8,208 nucleotides of DNA from DATMXS01 sp050260275 (GTDB lineage Bacteria; Acidobacteriota; Terriglobia; Bryobacterales; Bryobacteraceae). The position numbers were made by a program, and so were the translations under genes. Location of the stretch: contig JBLNBX010000094.1 in assembly GCA_050260275.1 (NCBI GenBank), forward strand, positions 1-8,208, in the 5' to 3' direction. Of this stretch, positions 5,247 to 8,208 are shown piece after piece. The notes beneath the pieces are model-generated. The model had not been told where the DNA came from. It did not search any database and saw only the letters and a list, made by a program, of their open reading frames with translations. Position 1 is the first letter of the stretch. Every line of letters starts with the position of its first letter.

Positions 5247-6074
5247 TTACTTCTTCCCCCTCCTGCTTACAATCCACTTGTCCGTGCTCTTGTTTCTGCG
5301 CGTCTTGAAACCGCGTGTGGGCTGTCCCCACGGCGTGACAGGATTCCGTCCGCCGGAGGTCTTGCCCTCGCCGCCACCGTGCGGGTGATCGATGGGGTTC
5401 ATCGAAACGCCGCGGTTGTGCGGCCTCCGGCCCAGGTAGCGCGTGCGGCCGGCCTTGCCGAGCGAAATATTCTCGTGATCGACGTTGCCGACCTGGCCTA
5501 CGGTAGCCATGCAGTCCACGGATACGCGCCGGACCTCGCCCGAAGGCAGCTTGAGCAGCGCCAGCCCGCCTTCCTTCGACACCAGTTGCGCGGATGCGCC
5601 GGCCGAGCGCGCAATCTGCGCACCCTTGCCGGGCTTCAGCTCGATGGCGTGAATCACGGTGCCGGCCGGGATGTTTTTCAGCGGAAGCGCGTTGCCCGGC
5701 AGGATGTCGGCATCGGGACCCGAAACAACCTTGCGCCCAACCTCCAGGCCGATGCAGTGCAGGATGTAGCGCTTCTCGCCATCCGCATAGTTGAGCAGAG
5801 CGATGCGCGCCGAGCGGTTCGGATCGTACTCGATGGCCGCCACACGCGCCGGAACGCCCGTCTTGTCGCGCTTGAAATCGATGATGCGGTAGGCCCTCTT
5901 GGCCCCGCCGCCACGGAAACGAATGCTGATCTTGCCGGTGCTGGCGCGCCCGCCGGTCCGCTTCTTCCCGACGGTTAGAGATTTTTCCGGCCGCTGCTTG
6001 GTGACCTCCTCGCGCGCTTCGACGGTCTGAAAGCGGCGAGTTGGCGTATACGGCCGATAGGTCTTGATCGCCAT
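5247..6074 (-). CDS. rplB: 50S ribosomal protein L2
   Basis: L2 is one of the largest 50S proteins and is needed for subunit association and peptidyl transferase activity. The 275-residue product has the usual length. It shows the N-terminal basic segment, the RNA-binding core with YRIIDFKRDKTGVPA (62-76), IEYDPNRSARIALLNYADGE (81-100), and the C-terminal signature GVSMNPIDHPHGGGEGKTSG (222-241). His230 corresponds to the conserved E. coli His229 close to the peptidyl transferase centre. The C-terminus WGQPTRGFKTRRNKSTDKW is typical. The SD region GAGGAG (6084-6089) lies in the end of rplW. The stop is 3 nt before the rpsS start. Confidence 0.99.
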   Translation of the reverse strand: MAIKTYRPYTPTRRFQTVEAREEVTKQRPEKSLTVGKKRTGGRASTGKISIRFRGGGAKRAYRIIDFKRDKTGVPARVAAIEYDPNRSARIALLNYADGEKRYILHCIGLEVGRKVVSGPDADILPGNALPLKNIPAGTVIHAIELKPGKGAQIARSAGASAQLVSKEGGLALLKLPSGEVRRVSVDCMATVGQVGNVDHENISLGKAGRTRYLGRRPHNRGVSMNPIDHPHGGGEGKTSGGRNPVTPWGQPTRGFKTRRNKSTDKWIVSRRGKK

Positions 6075-6365
6075 CTACATCATCTCCTCGTACTCGGGCA
6101 CCTTCTGGCCTTCGCGAAGCTTCACGTAGGCCTTCTTGATGTCCGGGGTGTATCCGGCGTAAGCGCCCCGCCCCCGGCTCTTGCCGGCGATGTTGGCCGT
6201 GCGGACGCTCTCCACCTTCACCTTGAAGAGCTTCTCGACGGCGGCCCGGATCTGGACCTTGTTCGCCTGGGGGGCAACCTCAAAGCAGAGCGTGCGCTCG
6301 GCTTCCTTCTTCACGCTGCCCTTCTCGGTCACCAGAGGCCGGCGGATTACTTCGTAGTGGTTCAT
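6075..6365 (-). CDS. rplW: 50S ribosomal protein L23
   Basis: L23 sits at the tunnel exit and is the docking site for trigger factor and SRP. The 96-residue product is of family length. It has the hallmark start YEVIRRPLVTEKG (residues 4-16), the helix QIRAAVEKLFKVKVESVRT (38-56), the basic loop GKSRGRGAYAGYTPDIKKAY (61-80) and the final strand VKLREGQKVPEYE. The start overlaps the rplD stop (ATGA) and has a GGAGG at 6376-6380, 10 nt upstream inside rplD. The TAG stop is followed immediately by the rplB ATG with no spacer. Confidence 0.97.
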   Translation of the reverse strand: MNHYEVIRRPLVTEKGSVKKEAERTLCFEVAPQANKVQIRAAVEKLFKVKVESVRTANIAGKSRGRGAYAGYTPDIKKAYVKLREGQKVPEYEEMM

Positions 6366-6988
6366 TTCGACAAAGCCTCCGACAGCTTCCGCGCCGCCGC
6401 TTCGCTCAGCACGACGCGCTGATGCGCGAGCAGGTCATAGGTGGTCACCGCGCGGGTGGGAACGAGCGTCACGCCGTCGATGTTGCGCGCGCCCAGTTCG
6501 AGATTCCGGTTGTCGCCGTACTCCACCAGCAGCGCCTTCCTGTCCACGCCGAGCGACTTGAGCGCCGCCGCTACTGTCCTGGTCTTGTGGTCGGCGAAAG
6601 TGAACGCCTGCACGACGGTCAGCTCGCCGTCGCGCAGCTTCGCCGACAGGGCCGAGCGCAGCGCTCCCAGCATCATCTTGCGCGGCAAGCGGTAGCTGTA
6701 ATCGCGCGGCTGCGGGCCGTGCACGGTGCCGCCGTGCCGCCACAGCGGAGAGCGCACCGAACCCACGCGGGCGCGGCCGGTCCCCTTCTGGCGCCACAGC
6801 TTCTTACCCGAGCCCGACACCTCGTGCCTGGTCTTGGTCTTGGCCGTGCCGCTGCGCAGCGACGCCAGGTGGTGCCGCACAGACTCGTAAATCAGCGCGT
6901 CATTGACCTCGGCGCCGAAGACCTGGTCGGCCAGTTCGAGCTCCCCGACCTTGTTGTTGTTAAGATCGACAACGTCTACCTTCGGCAT
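6362..6988 (-). CDS. rplD: 50S ribosomal protein L4
   Basis: L4 is an early 50S assembly protein whose loop lines the exit tunnel. In E. coli it also represses the S10 operon through the leader RNA. The product is 208 residues, the usual size. The extended tunnel loop is clear at about residues 63-92, with KLWRQKGTGRARVGSVRSPL followed by WRHGGTVHGP. The C-terminus VVLSEAAARKLSEAL is typical. The SD GAGG at 6995-6998 lies 6 nt before the ATG and overlaps the last codons of rplC. The TGA stop overlaps the rplW start by 4 nt (ATGA), which suggests translational coupling. No sequence evidence shows whether the autoregulatory function is kept. Confidence 0.98.
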   Translation of the reverse strand: MPKVDVVDLNNNKVGELELADQVFGAEVNDALIYESVRHHLASLRSGTAKTKTRHEVSGSGKKLWRQKGTGRARVGSVRSPLWRHGGTVHGPQPRDYSYRLPRKMMLGALRSALSAKLRDGELTVVQAFTFADHKTRTVAAALKSLGVDRKALLVEYGDNRNLELGARNIDGVTLVPTRAVTTYDLLAHQRVVLSEAAARKLSEALSK

Positions 6989-6991
6989 AGT

Positions 6992-7624
6992 TCACCTCTT
7001 GGCGCGGCGTACCACAACGTAACCGCCGTTGGGGCCCGGCACCGCGCCTTTGACGACGAGAACGTTGTCCTCTTCGTTGACGTCGATGATCTCGAGGTTG
7101 CGCACCGTCACCCGCTGCGTTCCCATGTGCCCGGCCATCCTCGAACCCGGCCAGACGCGCGAGGGGTAGCTCGACGCGCCGATGGAACCCGGAGCCCGGT
7201 GGAACATCGAACCGTGCGTTTTCTCGCCGCCGCCGAAATGGTGCCGCTTCACGAAACCGGCAAATCCACGGCCCTTGCTCTCGCCGATGACGTCCACTTT
7301 CTCCGCCGGCTGGAACTGGTTGACCAGCACCTGGTCGCCCGGTTTCAGATCGTCATCGCCAGGACGCAGTCTCAGCTCGCGGAGGAATTTGACGCCGCTG
7401 ACGTTGGCCTTCTTCAGATGACCGGTAAGCGGCTTGTTGATGCGCTGCGCCTTGACGAACTCCATCAGGCCGAGCTGCACGGCATCATAGCCGTCCGTCA
7501 TCGGCGTCTTCCTCTGCACCACGACGCAGGGCCCCGCCTTGAGCAGGGTGACTGGCACGACCTGCCCGTCCGGCCGGAAGATCTGCGTCATGCCGATCTT
7601 TCTGCCTAGAATTCCTGGGGTCAT
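6992..7624 (-). CDS. rplC: 50S ribosomal protein L3
   Basis: L3 nucleates 50S assembly and extends a loop toward the peptidyl transferase centre. The 210-residue product is of normal length. It starts with the family signature GILGRKIGMTQIF, has the ESKGRGFAGFVKRHHF segment (115-130) and the core loop HGSMFHRAPGSIGASSYPSR (137-156), and ends VVRRAKR. The ATG at 7622-7624 is the only plausible start because an in-frame TAG lies at 7631-7633. No strong SD precedes it; the nearest sequence is TAGAGTGTT, and the start sits just after the 3' arm of the spacer stem. At the loop site where E. coli has the PrmB-methylated glutamine, this protein reads GASS. The TGA stop is 3 nt before rplD. Confidence 0.98.
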   Translation of the reverse strand: MTPGILGRKIGMTQIFRPDGQVVPVTLLKAGPCVVVQRKTPMTDGYDAVQLGLMEFVKAQRINKPLTGHLKKANVSGVKFLRELRLRPGDDDLKPGDQVLVNQFQPAEKVDVIGESKGRGFAGFVKRHHFGGGEKTHGSMFHRAPGSIGASSYPSRVWPGSRMAGHMGTQRVTVRNLEIIDVNEEDNVLVVKGAVPGPNGGYVVVRRAKR

Positions 7625-7633
7625 AACACTCTA

Positions 7634-7711
7634 GAAGTCAGGAGCCGTCGCCCGGCCGCGGCCGGCGCCTCCGCCCGTTCCGCTGCCCGGGGGCCTCCAA
7701 CTCCTGTCTTC
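7634..7711 (-). promoter_or_regulatory. Long-range stem in the rpsJ-rplC spacer (candidate rplC leader structure)
   Basis: The 90-nt gap 7625-7714 contains an inverted repeat. On the transcribed strand GAAGACAGGAG (7701-7711) pairs with CTCCTGACTTC (7634-7644) at 10 of 11 positions, with one A-A mismatch. One G-U pair can be added outside, and two G-U pairs plus a G-C pair inside. The enclosed 56 nt are very GC-rich and include a perfect 14-bp palindrome, CCGGCCGCGGCCGG, at 7652-7665. The 3' arm ends 9 nt before the rplC ATG. No U-run follows the stem. A regulatory role, for example as a binding site for an S10-operon protein such as L4, is inference. E. coli places its L4-responsive leader upstream of rpsJ instead. 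Confidence 0.5.
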
Positions 7712-7714
7712 CTC

Positions 7715-8041
7715 CTATCTCTTGTCCTTCCCGAACGCCTTGATCTCAACGTCCACGCCCGCCGGAAGGTCCAGCTTCATGAGCGCATCCACCGTGTCCT
7801 GGGTTGGCTCCAGGATGTCCAGCAGGCGCTTGTGAGTCCGGACCTCGAACTGCTCCCGCGACTTCTTATCCACGTGCGGCGAACGGTTCACGGTATAGCG
7901 GTTCAGCACTGTAGGCAGCGGGATCGGGCCCGCCACCTGCGCTCCGGTCCTCTTGGCCGTTTCGACAATCTCCGTGGTCGACTGATCCAGGACCCTGTGA
8001 TCGTATGCCTTCAGACGAATTCGAATGCGCTCTCTCAGCAT
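7715..8041 (-). CDS. rpsJ: 30S ribosomal protein S10
   Basis: S10 is a head protein of the small subunit and, with NusB, a part of transcription antitermination complexes. The product is 108 residues, slightly longer than the roughly 102 usual in the family. It begins MLRERIRIRLKAYDHRVLDQ and contains the diagnostic GPIPLPT (residues 39-44 region) and the loop RSPHVDKKSREQFEVRTHKR before the last strand VDVEIKAF. The start at 8041 was preferred over an in-frame codon 15 residues upstream because it gives the family N-terminus and has an SD, AGGA at 8050-8053, 8 nt before the ATG. It is the first gene of the S10 section, and the following spacer to rplC is the second longest in the window. Confidence 0.98.
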   Translation of the reverse strand: MLRERIRIRLKAYDHRVLDQSTTEIVETAKRTGAQVAGPIPLPTVLNRYTVNRSPHVDKKSREQFEVRTHKRLLDILEPTQDTVDALMKLDLPAGVDVEIKAFGKDKR

Positions 8042-8052
8042 TGTTCGTTTCC

Positions 8053-8083
8053 TGCAACGGCCCGGCCAGGCCCGGCCGATGCA
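8053..8083 (-). promoter_or_regulatory. Imperfect hairpin in tuf-rpsJ spacer, abutting the rpsJ SD
   Basis: On the transcribed strand TGCATCGGCC (8074-8083) can pair with GGCCGTTGCA (8053-8062): nine of ten base pairs with one T-T mismatch, closing an 11-nt loop. The last A of the 3' arm is the first base of the rpsJ SD AGGA (8050-8053). No U-run follows, so this is not a standard intrinsic terminator. It may modulate rpsJ ribosome access or mark an mRNA processing site; the role is inferred. The same stretch also reads as a direct repeat of GGCCCGGCC at 8059-8067 and 8069-8077 on the plus strand. Confidence 0.45.
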
Positions 8084-8086
8084 CAA

Positions 8087-8208
<122 letters not shown>

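Noticed and set aside
3843..5978. A 711-codon open frame on the plus strand, opposite rpsC-rplV-rpsS-rplB, plus other long plus-strand frames (e.g. 1967-3301, 6422-7609).
   Set aside because: They lie entirely antisense to highly conserved ribosomal genes, show no recognisable domain, and run across several genes and their spacers. Such frames are expected in high-GC DNA as shadows of third-position G/C bias.
7652..7665. The 14-bp palindrome CCGGCCGCGGCCGG as a DNA operator site.
   Set aside because: It is built of only G and C in a GC-rich spacer inside an operon, and sits within a larger RNA-foldable inverted repeat, so a transcription-factor operator is not supported.
8042..8086. Rho-independent terminator between tuf and rpsJ.
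   Set aside because: A stem exists, but the 3' side reads GGAAACGAACA on the transcribed strand, with no U-run.

Overview
The window is a stretch of the conserved bacterial str-S10-spc ribosomal protein cluster, read entirely from the minus strand. It runs from the 3' end of tuf at the right edge to the first codons of rplR at the left edge. In transcription order the genes are tuf (partial), rpsJ, rplC, rplD, rplW, rplB, rpsS, rplV, rpsC, rplP, rpmC, rpsQ, rplN, rplX, rplE, rpsN, rpsH, rplF and rplR (partial). Gene order is canonical and every complete gene is intact.

The source is a high-GC bacterium. The S14 is the short zinc-binding form, L24 carries a four-cysteine zinc ribbon, and tuf lies directly upstream of rpsJ. 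With the general feel of the proteins these suggest Acidobacteriota (Bryobacter/Solibacter-like). That assignment is an inference from protein flavour, not a proven placement.

Layout: 8087-8208 is the EF-Tu C-terminus. 3203-8041 is the S10 section (S10, L3, L4, L23, L2, S19, L22, S3, L16, L29), with S17 at 2654-2989 closing it. 1-2596 is the spc section (L14, L24, L5, S14, S8, L6, start of L18). Most genes are joined by 0-25 nt or overlap by 4 nt (rplD/rplW, rplF/rplR), so translational coupling is likely. No promoter or U-tract terminator is visible, which fits one long transcript continuing from the str genes.

Only four gaps exceed 40 nt: tuf-rpsJ (45), rplC leader (90), rplN leader (57) and rpsH leader (94). 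Each holds an inverted repeat able to fold in the mRNA. In three of the four the 3' arm abuts or overlaps the Shine-Dalgarno (SD) sequence of the next gene. In the fourth the arm ends 9 nt before the rplC start, which has no clear SD. This repeated layout is the most interesting non-coding signal and could reflect ribosomal-protein autoregulation or control of ribosome access. The most unusual coding feature is a roughly 94-residue Arg-rich then Pro-rich tail on S3, including five consecutive prolines. I see no mobile element, CRISPR array, tRNA or rRNA, and no undescribed multi-gene system.
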